Positions 17,568-25,893 of a stretch of 64,000 nucleotides of DNA are shown here, in pieces. The DNA comes from Dokdonella_A sp039926425 (GTDB taxonomy: Bacteria > Pseudomonadota > Gammaproteobacteria > Xanthomonadales > Rhodanobacteraceae), in NCBI RefSeq assembly GCF_039926425.1, contig NZ_JBDSWZ010000079.1:10745-74744 (forward strand). The letters run 5' to 3'. A model generated the notes under the pieces. It had not been told where the DNA came from, did not search any database, and saw only the letters and a program-made list of their open reading frames with translations. Positions within the stretch are counted from its first letter, which is position 1. Every line of letters begins with the position of its first letter. Both the position numbers and the translations under genes were made by a program.

Positions 17568-18113
17568 ATGAGCGAACACGGCCACAACGCACAATTCCCG
17601 AAGCTGCCGCTGTACACGGCAGCCGCGCTGATCGTTACGACGCTGATACTGGTGACCATCACCCGGCTCACCGGTTTCGGCGATCTTCGGACACCGCAGA
17701 CAGCCATCGTCAGCGAACGCGACCTGCGTTTTCAGGACATGCAGGATGGAGGCATCACCGTCATCGATGCGTCCACCCAGCAGGTGGTCGAACAGGTAGC
17801 GCCGGGAACCAATGGATTTCTTCGGGGCACGCTGCGCGGACTCGCACGCGAGCGGAAGCGCGAGGGAATCGGCCCGGACATCGCGTTCCGGCTCACCGGC
17901 CGCAGCGACGGCCGATTGTTGCTCGAAGATCCTGCAACCAGACGCCTGATCGATCTCGGCTCTTTTGGCCCGACCAATGCGGCAGTCTTTGCTCGCTTGT
18001 TGCTCGAACAGCCGAAGGGCACCGCTCCCGTGACGGCCACTGCGCCCGCGATGCCCGGGACGCCGCTCGCGTCGCTTGGAGCGGATGCGGCCGGCGTTGC
18101 TGGCCAACCTTGA
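17568..18113 (+). CDS. puhC: Photosynthetic complex assembly protein PuhC
   Basis: Protein of 181 aa with one N-terminal membrane anchor (KLPLYTAAALIVTTLILVTITRL, about 11-33) and a periplasmic domain. The segment VSERDLRFQDMQDGGITVIDA is typical of the family. PuhC supports light-harvesting/reaction-centre assembly. It starts 14 bases after puhB, with the ribosome site GCGGAG ahead of the ATG. The C-terminus is Ala/Pro rich. Confidence 0.9.
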   Translation: MSEHGHNAQFPKLPLYTAAALIVTTLILVTITRLTGFGDLRTPQTAIVSERDLRFQDMQDGGITVIDASTQQVVEQVAPGTNGFLRGTLRGLARERKREGIGPDIAFRLTGRSDGRLLLEDPATRRLIDLGSFGPTNAAVFARLLLEQPKGTAPVTATAPAMPGTPLASLGADAAGVAGQP

Positions 18114-18138
18114 ACCATCATCCCGAGGAGAGTCCGCC

Positions 18139-19203
18139 ATGACCGCCACCGTCGCCGGACGCACGCCCAACGAATCCACCCAGCGCGCGCAACAGGACAC
18201 CCTGCTGTCGCCGCGTTTCTACACGACCGATTTCGCGGCGATGGATCGCATCGACGTCAGTGCGGTCCGCGGCCAGTGGGATTCGCTGATCGCCGAATTC
18301 GAAGCCGACGTCAACGCGGTGCATTTCCAGCGCCCGGCCAATCTCGACAAGGATTATTCGCACCTTCCCGAAGGCCTCTACCAGGAATTCGTCGACTTCA
18401 TGATCAGCTCGGTGACCGCCGAGTTTTCCGGCTGCGTGCTGTACACGGACATCAAGAAGAAGACCACCAATCCTGATATCCAGGCGCTGTTCGGGTACAT
18501 GGCCCGTGATGAAGCGCGCCATGCGGGTTTCATCAACCAGTGGTTGAAGGACTTCGGCATCGCCGTCGATCTCGGCTTCCTGACGCGCGCTAAGAAATAC
18601 AAGTACTTCAGCCCGAAATTCATCTTCTACGCAACATACCTGTCGGAGAAGATCGGCTACGCACGCTACATCACGATCTTCCGTCAGATCGAAAAGCATC
18701 CGGAGTTGCGCTTCCACCCGATCTTCCAGTGGTTCGATCGGTGGTGCAACGATGAATTCCGCCACGGTGAAGCATTTGCGCTGCTGATGCGCGCAAACCC
18801 GAAGCTGCTCGGCGGCGTGAACAAGTTGTGGATCCGCTTCTTCCTTCTCGCAGTGTTCGCGACGATGTACGTGCGCGACCACGAGCGCGTCGAGTTGTAC
18901 AAGGCGTTCGACATGGACCCGACCGATTACGATTTCACCGTCTTCCGCATCACCAGCGAGATTTCGCGACAGGTGTTTCCGCTCACGGTCAACATCGATG
19001 ATCCGCGCTTTCGCGCATGCCTCGACAGGCTGCTCAAGATCAACCAGCAATATGCCGCAGCCAAGGCGGCCGGTGGCTTCCTCAACAAGCTCAAGGGCGT
19101 CACGCTCGCCGCGCGCGCCGCGCTCACGTTCGGACGCCTGTATCTCCTGCCCACGCATTCCCACGCGTTGCCGACGGACGTGCGCCTGGCGCCGGCCTGG
19201 TGA
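18139..19203 (+). CDS. acsF: Aerobic Mg-protoporphyrin IX monomethyl ester cyclase AcsF
   Basis: Di-iron oxygenase-type cyclase of 354 aa that forms ring E with O2. Iron-ligand motifs are visible: Glu95 (TAEFSG), E125-x-x-H128 (DEARHAG) and E206-x-x-H209 (NDEFRHGEAF). The ribosome site GAGGAGAG precedes the ATG at 18139; the open frame upstream to 18076 lies over puhC. The presence of AcsF implies pigment synthesis with some oxygen. The anaerobic cyclase gene bchE is not in the window. It overlaps puhE by GTGA. Confidence 0.97.
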   Translation: MTATVAGRTPNESTQRAQQDTLLSPRFYTTDFAAMDRIDVSAVRGQWDSLIAEFEADVNAVHFQRPANLDKDYSHLPEGLYQEFVDFMISSVTAEFSGCVLYTDIKKKTTNPDIQALFGYMARDEARHAGFINQWLKDFGIAVDLGFLTRAKKYKYFSPKFIFYATYLSEKIGYARYITIFRQIEKHPELRFHPIFQWFDRWCNDEFRHGEAFALLMRANPKLLGGVNKLWIRFFLLAVFATMYVRDHERVELYKAFDMDPTDYDFTVFRITSEISRQVFPLTVNIDDPRFRACLDRLLKINQQYAAAKAAGGFLNKLKGVTLAARAALTFGRLYLLPTHSHALPTDVRLAPAW

Positions 19204-20090
19204 GCGCGCCCGTGTCGCTATCGAACCATGTGGCGCCGATCGCGTTCACGCTGTTCCTGTGGTGGTTCAGCACGGGGGCGATCCTGTACCTCGACGGATT
19301 GCGCCCACGGACGTTCCGCTGGAGTCTCGGAGCCGCAAGTGTGGTGGCACTCGGAGCGCTGTACGCGTTACGGGTAACGTCCGAGGACACGAGTGCCAGC
19401 GCGATGTATTGCGCCTTCACCTGCACGATCCTGATCTGGGGCTGGGTGGAAATGGCGTTCCTGATGGGATTCGTCACCGGCCCACGCACGAGCCCATGCC
19501 CCGCCGGTGCACGCGGTTGGCGACGTGCCGGATTCGCCTTTGAAACCATCGCATACCATGAAATCGCGCTGCTGATTGCCGGCGTGATTATTGCCATCAT
19601 CACGTGGGAAGCGCCGAATCTTCTCGGCCTGCACAGCTTTGCGGTGTTATGGATTTCGCGGCAGAGCACAAAACTCAACTTGTTCCTCGGAGTACGCAAT
19701 CTCAGCGAGGAATTCCTGCCCACCCATCTGCGTTATCTCGAATCGTATTTCACACGCAGCCCGATGAACCTGCTGTTCCCGCTTTCGGTAAGTGCCGGAA
19801 CCTGCGGCGCCGCGTTGCTGTGGAATGCGGCGCTCGCGGACGGCATCGCTGCGTCGACGTCGATCTCGTTGAGCTTTCTTGCAACGCTGCTCACTCTGGC
19901 CTTGCTGGAGCACTGGTTCTTGGTGGCACCGATCAACGTGTCGGCGTTGTGGAACTGGAGTCTCGGCAATCGGGTTTCCCAGGACGTGACCACCGATCCC
20001 ACGTACAAGCCGGATTCCAGCATGCGGGTGACGACGGCGCTGTCGGACGAAAGCAGTGCGCAAACCGAGCTGTGCCATTCGAGGCTGTAA
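19200..20090 (+). CDS. puhE: Putative photosynthetic complex assembly protein PuhE
   Basis: Polytopic membrane protein of 296 aa with seven or more hydrophobic segments. The diagnostic features include WWFSTGAILYLDGL, the aromatic-rich WGWVEMAFLMGFVTGPR, and WISRQSTKLNLFLGVRNLSEEFLP with LRYLESYF. It starts with GTG overlapping the acsF stop; another GTG 12 bases downstream is possible. It is the last gene of the 12-gene plus-strand run. Loss of PuhE affects pigment amounts in other purple bacteria. Confidence 0.92.
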   Translation: MSAPVSLSNHVAPIAFTLFLWWFSTGAILYLDGLRPRTFRWSLGAASVVALGALYALRVTSEDTSASAMYCAFTCTILIWGWVEMAFLMGFVTGPRTSPCPAGARGWRRAGFAFETIAYHEIALLIAGVIIAIITWEAPNLLGLHSFAVLWISRQSTKLNLFLGVRNLSEEFLPTHLRYLESYFTRSPMNLLFPLSVSAGTCGAALLWNAALADGIAASTSISLSFLATLLTLALLEHWFLVAPINVSALWNWSLGNRVSQDVTTDPTYKPDSSMRVTTALSDESSAQTELCHSRL

Positions 20091-20622
20091 ATCGGGCAGC
20101 ACGACGACGCGACTGCGCGAGCTTTCCTGCGAGGAATGAGGTTTGGCCACCTCGGCTGAGATCGTCCTGACCGGAATTTGAATACGTTGCGTGCAGTTCA
20201 TCGAACAGCGCACATTCTGTCTGACCATGTCGTCATTGCATTCGAGCAAGGAACGTATCGCGCAGTCGAGTCGTGCTCGTGTGCTTCAACGCTGTTTCTG
20301 GATGTTTGAAGGCGACAACAGCTTGCTGCTCGAGAGTCGTGCATCCGTTGTCCCCCACGTGTCCACCGCAATCGCTTGCCTCATCGACTATGGTCCGGAA
20401 CGGATCCGGCCAAGCGCGACGTGCTCTCGTTCGTACCCACGCGTGAACTTCCCATTTGTCGACGCTTCGTGCGCTCTGTCGACCGTATCGCGCCGGCGTT
20501 GCGGACGCACGCGCTTGAATCTGGCGTCCCTTTTCCCGCTTGTCAAAGACGCGACGTTCCTGCGCCCTCGCAGTCCGATCCCGTTCCCGGTATTCCATGC
20601 AAGGTCGTCGAGGTCAAATCGT
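20091..20622 (+). other. 532-base spacer between puhE and the cytochrome gene
   Basis: No convincing gene is seen. A frame continuous with the cytochrome gene is open from 20191, but its 144 residues show no signal peptide or family resemblance, and the cytochrome's own signal peptide begins at 20623. No clear terminator or promoter was found. The spacer is the right-hand limit of recognisable PGC genes. Confidence 0.5.
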
Positions 20623-22182
20623 ATGAAAACCCGATCACATGTCCTGACCCATACGCTGGCAAGCCTCTTGGGGCTAGCGAGTACATGCTCGGCATTGGCC
20701 GCCCCGACGGCGTCCGCATCGGCGCTCATCGAGAAAGGACGGTATCTCGCGCAAGCCGGAGATTGCGTGGCCTGCCACACGAAGAAGGGGGGTGCGCCAT
20801 TGGCCGGGGGTCGCGCGCTCGACACACCGTTCGGGCCGCTCATCAGTCCCAATATCACGCCCGACAAGGATACCGGCATCGGCAATTGGTCGGACGACGA
20901 TTTCTACCGCCTCATGCACGAGGGCATCGGCAAGCAAGGGGAATATATTTATCCGGTGATGCCATTTCCCTGGTACACGATCGTCACGCGCGACGATGCG
21001 CTCGCCATCAAGGCGTATCTTTTTTCCATACCTCCGGTCCATTCCCCGCGTCCGGAGAACACGCTGTCGTTTCCTTTCAGTATCCGCAGTTCCCTGCTCG
21101 CCTGGCGCCAGGCGTTCTTCAAGCCGACTGATTTCCAGGGAGATCCGCAGCAGAGCGAGCAGGTCAATCGCGGTTCGTATCTGGTCAACGGCCTCGCGCA
21201 TTGCGGCGAATGCCACAACGCGCGGCCGATCGCTGGCACGTCGCGCTGGCGCGAGCCTCTGGCAGGTGGAACGATCCAGAACTGGTATGCGCCAAATATT
21301 TCCTCGGACATGCGCAGCGGCATTGGTGCGTGGTCGAACGGCGATCTGGTTTCCTTCCTGAAGACGGGCACGGCACCTGGAAAAGGCGTCGCGGTTGGGC
21401 CAATGGCAGAGACGGTCCACAGCCTTTCGCATCTGACAGACGGGGATCTCGCGGCGATCGCGGCGTATCTGAAAACCACACCACCGGTCGCTGAAACGGC
21501 TCAGCAGTCCGACCCCGCGCAACCGTTCGAGCGCGGTTCACGGACCTATCTGGATCATTGTGCGTCGTGCCACGGGGTGGACGGCGAAGGACTCGCGGGG
21601 GTCGTCCCAGCGCTCAAGGACAATGGCGCTGTTCTCGCCGCCGGCCCGCAGAACGTGATCAGCGTGGTGCTCGGCGGACTGCAGGCGAATGGAACCCTCG
21701 CCCCGATGCCGGCGATCGGCTCCGCCATGAGCGACGGCGACGTTGCAGACGTCACCAACTACGTGCGCCAGGCCTGGTCGCAGAAAGCTCCGGCAACAGC
21801 GACCAACGCGATGGCGTTCGATTTGCGAGCCCAGGTCGACGGTCTACTCAATGCCGCACCCCGCACAGGCTGCCCACCCGTCGCAAACGCAGAACTCGTG
21901 AAGGCACTCGGCACCGCCACCTACAGGACACAATTGTCGGCGGTCACGGATGCCGGTATGTACCAACAAACCGGTCAGCTCGTCGCGCAGTTGAGGAAAT
22001 CGAACAGAGCGGTACCTGATGCAGACCTCATCAACGGATTGACAGCGGCCTACTGCCCGATCGTCCGCGCAGACCCCGAGCTCGACCAGAATGCGAAAGC
22101 GCTCAAAATCGGCCGGTTTGCGAACTATGTCTATATGGCAGTTGCCGGGGGTCCGGAAGCGAAGATGCATGCGAAAAAGTGA
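20623..22182 (+). CDS. Exported triheme cytochrome c, alcohol-dehydrogenase cytochrome-subunit type
   Basis: Protein of 519 aa with a cleavable signal peptide (MKTRSHVLTHTLASLLGLAS, ending near AAPTASA). It has three heme sites: CVACH at 48-52, CGECH at 194-198 and CASCH at 313-317. The first two domains resemble the cytochrome c subunits of membrane alcohol/aldehyde or gluconate dehydrogenases (for example GGRALDTPFGPLISPNITPDKDTGIG). Residues after 400 hold no fourth heme motif and are not recognised. No dehydrogenase subunit lies nearby. It may be a periplasmic electron carrier, possibly serving the photosynthetic chain; that is a guess from position. GAGGT upstream of the ATG is the ribosome site. 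Confidence 0.8.
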   Translation: MKTRSHVLTHTLASLLGLASTCSALAAPTASASALIEKGRYLAQAGDCVACHTKKGGAPLAGGRALDTPFGPLISPNITPDKDTGIGNWSDDDFYRLMHEGIGKQGEYIYPVMPFPWYTIVTRDDALAIKAYLFSIPPVHSPRPENTLSFPFSIRSSLLAWRQAFFKPTDFQGDPQQSEQVNRGSYLVNGLAHCGECHNARPIAGTSRWREPLAGGTIQNWYAPNISSDMRSGIGAWSNGDLVSFLKTGTAPGKGVAVGPMAETVHSLSHLTDGDLAAIAAYLKTTPPVAETAQQSDPAQPFERGSRTYLDHCASCHGVDGEGLAGVVPALKDNGAVLAAGPQNVISVVLGGLQANGTLAPMPAIGSAMSDGDVADVTNYVRQAWSQKAPATATNAMAFDLRAQVDGLLNAAPRTGCPPVANAELVKALGTATYRTQLSAVTDAGMYQQTGQLVAQLRKSNRAVPDADLINGLTAAYCPIVRADPELDQNAKALKIGRFANYVYMAVAGGPEAKMHAKK

Positions 22183-22288
22183 TCCGCCTCCACAGCCCTG
22201 TAGGTTGCAGCAATGGTGCTTTCCGTCTTCGGGCTGAAGGGCGATCCTGGCGGAATCGGCGAAACGCCGGATGACCGTCGAAACCCGA

Positions 22289-23764
22289 TCAAAGCCCGCC
22301 GGCAGCCTGTGCCACGGCGCGAAAAAGCGCTCTTCCCTTGTTCATCGTCTCTTCCCACTCGGTCGTCGGATCCGAATCGTAGACGACACCGCCGCCAGCC
22401 TGAACGTATAGACGGCCGTCCTGGATCACCGCGGTGCGGATCGCGATCGCGGTGTCGGCGTCGCCCCACCAGCCGATGTAGCCGATCGCTCCGGCATAGA
22501 TGTTGCGCTTGTGCGGCTCCAGCTGCTGGATGATCTCGATCGCGCGGATCTTCGGCGCGCCACTCACCGTTCCAGCGGGGAATGTCGCCTTCAGCACGTC
22601 CATGTAGGAGAGCCCGTCGCGCAGCTCACCTTCGACCTGGCTGACGATGTGCATCACGTGTGAATACCGTTCGATGATGAAACTTTCGGTGAGCTTCACG
22701 CTGCCAGTCTTGCTCACGCGGCCGACGTCGTTGCGACCGAGGTCGATCAGCATCAGGTGCTCGGCGCGCTCCTTCGCATCGCCGAGCAGTTCCTGCTCGA
22801 GCGCGAGATCCTCTTCCGGCGTTTTTCCGCGCGGACGCGTTCCCGCGATCGGCCGCACCACGACTTTGCCTTCTTTCAGGCGGACGAGAATCTCGGGCGA
22901 CGAGCCGACGATCTGGGTCTTGCCGAGGTCGACAAAGTACATGTACGGAGACGGATTGAGCGCGCGCAGTGCCCGGTACACGTCGACCGGTCGCGCGCGG
23001 AATGCGACGGACAGACGCTGCGATGGAACGACCTGGAAAATGTCCCCGGCGCGAATGTATTCCTTCGCCTTCTCGACCAGCGCCTCGTATTCCGCGCGCG
23101 TGAAACTCGATTCGAAATCGGTCTCCTCCAGCGCCTTCGGATCGGGCACGTCCGGATAGCCGGAGCCGGAATGACGCAACCGGAACGCCAGTTCATCGAG
23201 CCGACGACGGGCCCGCGCAAGCGCCTGCGGCTGCGCCGGATCGGCGTGCACGATCAGGTACAGCCGTCCCTTGAGGTTGTCGAAGACGGCGACCTCTTCG
23301 CTCAGCATCAGCAGCGCATCTGGCGTGCCGAGTTCGTCGCGCTGGTCGTCGCGCGCCAGGCGCGGCTCGATCCAGCCCACGGTCTCGAAACCGAAGTGGC
23401 CGACCAGCCCGCCGCTGAAGGCCGGCAGCCCGGGCAGCTGCGGAACCTTGAACGCCGTGCGCAGGCGCTCGATTTCCGCAAGCGGATCGGCGAGCGTGCG
23501 CGTTTCGACCACCTCGCCGAGATCCTCGACGGTCAGCGTGTTTCCGCGCAGCACGTAGACGCGCCGGCACGGCAGGCCAATGATCGAATGCCGGCCCCAC
23601 ATCGCGCCGCCCTCGACCGATTCGAACAGGTACGCATACGGCGCGTCGGCGAGCTTGAGATACACCGACAACGGCGTGTCGAGGTCGGACAGCACCTCGC
23701 GCACCACCGGAATGCGGTTGTAGCCCTGCGCGGCGAGCGCGTTGAAGTCGTCCTGGGAAATCAT
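22289..23764 (-). CDS. trpE: Anthranilate synthase component I
   Basis: Converts chorismate to anthranilate, the first step of tryptophan synthesis; 491 aa. The chorismate-binding domain shows PIAGTRPRGKTPEEDLALEQELL, ERAEHLMLIDLGRNDVGRVS, HIVSQVEGEL and AGTVSGAPKIRAIEII in order. The ATG at 23764 (MISQDDFNALAAQGYNRIPV) is the family start; the frame open to 24130 has no resemblance. The usual downstream partners trpG, trpD and trpC are absent: the next gene is the convergent cytochrome. Confidence 0.97.
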   Translation of the reverse strand: MISQDDFNALAAQGYNRIPVVREVLSDLDTPLSVYLKLADAPYAYLFESVEGGAMWGRHSIIGLPCRRVYVLRGNTLTVEDLGEVVETRTLADPLAEIERLRTAFKVPQLPGLPAFSGGLVGHFGFETVGWIEPRLARDDQRDELGTPDALLMLSEEVAVFDNLKGRLYLIVHADPAQPQALARARRRLDELAFRLRHSGSGYPDVPDPKALEETDFESSFTRAEYEALVEKAKEYIRAGDIFQVVPSQRLSVAFRARPVDVYRALRALNPSPYMYFVDLGKTQIVGSSPEILVRLKEGKVVVRPIAGTRPRGKTPEEDLALEQELLGDAKERAEHLMLIDLGRNDVGRVSKTGSVKLTESFIIERYSHVMHIVSQVEGELRDGLSYMDVLKATFPAGTVSGAPKIRAIEIIQQLEPHKRNIYAGAIGYIGWWGDADTAIAIRTAVIQDGRLYVQAGGGVVYDSDPTTEWEETMNKGRALFRAVAQAAGGL

Positions 23765-23870
23765 CAATGAGCGGTGTGCGGGACAAGGCCGGCGACGATA
23801 GCAAGCTTGCGTGGCCTGCGTCTGCCGCGAACCATCGTCCGCATGCCGGGCAAACCGGCATCGGCATCGG

Positions 23871-24587
23871 TCAGGGTCTTGGCAAGCCCTCGCCACCGTC
23901 GATCCGCGACGTCGACGCATGCGTCCTGACCTCATCAGGCACCGCGAGTGCGGTGATCTTGCCAACCGTGACTGTGCCGGTGAGCTGCCCGATGAAAGCC
24001 GCAAATTGCGCATCGCGCCTCTTGTCGAAAACCTCTCCGGGCACCGACGCGCCACCGCCGGACATCTCGTAGACCTGCAAGTTGCCTTTCCAATGGCCGT
24101 GGCCGGTCGAGGTGTAGAGATCGGCCTCATAGCGCGCGATGGCGCGGTCCAGGGTCACCTTGTTGCCATACTTCGCATCGAGGGTCTGCCATAGCGCATC
24201 GGCTTCGGCACGTTGCGGGTCTGTCAGCTCGTCGCTGGCAGCCTTCAGCGCGTTGTCCACCAGATCACCGTGCGTTTCTGCCGCGATCCGGAACCACGCG
24301 ACGCCCTGGACCTTGTCGACCGGTACGCCGATGCCGTTGAACAGCATCACGGCTGCGTTGTATTGCGCGAGCTTGTTGCCCCAGAAGCCGGAGAGCTGGA
24401 ACATTTCCAGCGCAGCGCGGTAATCCTTGTTCTTGAGGTACCACTGCGCCTTGTGGTCGAAGTACGTACCCGGGAAAAAGCTGCTGGGTTCCTCCCAGAG
24501 CGCGGGGATCGAAGCCGCCGACAAGAGGCCCGTGCATCCATACAAGAGAACGCCGAGCGTGAAGTGGAGCGGTCGGAAATTCGCCAT
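23871..24587 (-). CDS. Exported SEL1-like repeat protein
   Basis: Protein of 238 aa with an N-terminal hydrophobic signal (LHFTLGVLLYGCTGLLSAAS). It has a SEL1/TPR-like unit, AQYNAAVMLFNGIGVPVDKVQGVAWFRIAAE. A C-terminal region of unknown fold contains GHWKGNLQVYEMSGGG. The start at 24587 has AGGAAG upstream. It lies 106 bases upstream of trpE on the same strand. Function is unknown; SEL1 repeats usually mediate protein contacts. Confidence 0.65.
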   Translation of the reverse strand: MANFRPLHFTLGVLLYGCTGLLSAASIPALWEEPSSFFPGTYFDHKAQWYLKNKDYRAALEMFQLSGFWGNKLAQYNAAVMLFNGIGVPVDKVQGVAWFRIAAETHGDLVDNALKAASDELTDPQRAEADALWQTLDAKYGNKVTLDRAIARYEADLYTSTGHGHWKGNLQVYEMSGGGASVPGEVFDKRRDAQFAAFIGQLTGTVTVGKITALAVPDEVRTHASTSRIDGGEGLPRP

Positions 24588-24861
24588 GACGGTACTTCCT
24601 GCAGGTTCGGACGGAACATACGCGCTGCCCGATTCGCATTGAAAACCCGCCGTCAAGGAAGGTCAAGTCCGACCGACTCGCTCGACCGCCAACCGCCATC
24701 AGGCTTTTTCCCTCGGCCAGCATCCTGCACGGTGCCGGGATGGAGGTGTCGTTGGAGGACATCTCGAGGGTCCGGTGGCCGGATGCCGCGGAGGGCCGAG
24801 CGCGGCAATTGACGTCATGGCGTGGGATGGCTGTACCGAATTCCGGATCGCCACGACGCAT

Positions 24862-25893
24862 TCAATTGCCCTCGAAGCCGTCGACGAACACGACGTCGCT
24901 CACACGAACGTCTGCCTCGCGCACGATGTCGTAGTCGCTGCCCCCGACCGGGGTACCGCGTCCCCAGTACAGTTCGACCGTGTCGTTCGATCCGTCGATG
25001 AGGGGGTGGGGCTCGACATCGTCCGCGTCCACGCTGTCCGTCACGGCGAGCGCCGGTTCCCACGTGACGCCATCGACGGATCGACGCACGGCGACATCGA
25101 ACTGATTGGCGCTCGCGCGGATCCAGAACAGTGCGAATGCGCCATCGGGCATCACGATGGGAAGCGAGTCGTGGTTGTTCCCGGTGGTGGCGAAACCTCG
25201 TGCAGCGGCGCTCCAGTCGTACACGTCGGTCGTCGTCTTCACGACCATGGCGAGCTCGCTGCTGCCGACCTGGTAGCTCGCCAGGTACACGCCGTCCACT
25301 TCGCGAAAGGCGATGCGGGGCAACTGGCTTGAGCTCGCGATCGATGTCCTTCGCGTATCCCAGGTCGCGCCATCATCGTTCGACTCGGCGACGAAGCTGC
25401 CACTGCCCAGCCGCTGATAGCTCATGGTCATCCGACCGTCGACGTGCCGGATGACATGCGGGTTGATCTCCCCTCCGCTCGTCCAGCCAAGGTCCAGCTG
25501 CGCCTGCTCGGTGAATGTGATGCCGTCGGCGCTCGTCGCGCGGCGAATACGAAAGCTCGATGCGGCGCTCGCACCCTTCAGGTAGAACAGCACGTAGCTG
25601 GAAGGACCGGTCTGGACCAATGCCGGATGCCGTTCATTCGCGGCCGTCGCGATGATGGCGATCGGATCGCTCCAGCTACCGCCGTTGTCGAGCGAGTGCG
25701 TCATCCACAGATCGCCATCGGTCGTCGTCGGATCGAGCCGCTCGAACACGACCACACGGGCACCATCGTCGCTGGACCGGATCACCGATGGCTGGTAATC
25801 GAGCGCCGGACCTCCGGTCACATCTCCGAACGCATCGGCGTAGCCACAGCCGAGGATCATCAAGGCGATCAATGAATGCCGACAGCCCTTCAT
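24862..25893 (-). CDS. Exported Asp-box (BNR/sialidase-fold) protein with C-terminal FVDGFE tail
   Basis: Protein of 343 aa. The N-terminus is a signal sequence with a possible lipobox (LMILGC, Cys16). The body contains Asp-box motifs of the sialidase-type beta-propeller: SLDNGGSW near 67, SNDDGATW near 170 and SVDGVTW near 285. I see no clear sialidase catalytic set, so sugar binding or another hydrolase role is possible. The chain ends DVVFVDGFEGN, a tail shared with the unrelated secreted protein at 39167. The start overlaps the stop of the histidine kinase gene as ATGA, so the two are translationally coupled. Confidence 0.7.
   Translation of the reverse strand: MKGCRHSLIALMILGCGYADAFGDVTGGPALDYQPSVIRSSDDGARVVVFERLDPTTTDGDLWMTHSLDNGGSWSDPIAIIATAANERHPALVQTGPSSYVLFYLKGASAASSFRIRRATSADGITFTEQAQLDLGWTSGGEINPHVIRHVDGRMTMSYQRLGSGSFVAESNDDGATWDTRRTSIASSSQLPRIAFREVDGVYLASYQVGSSELAMVVKTTTDVYDWSAAARGFATTGNNHDSLPIVMPDGAFALFWIRASANQFDVAVRRSVDGVTWEPALAVTDSVDADDVEPHPLIDGSNDTVELYWGRGTPVGGSDYDIVREADVRVSDVVFVDGFEGN

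Noticed and set aside
20191..20622. 144-residue N-terminal extension of the triheme cytochrome
   Set aside because: An exported cytochrome needs its signal peptide at the N-terminus, which begins at 20623.
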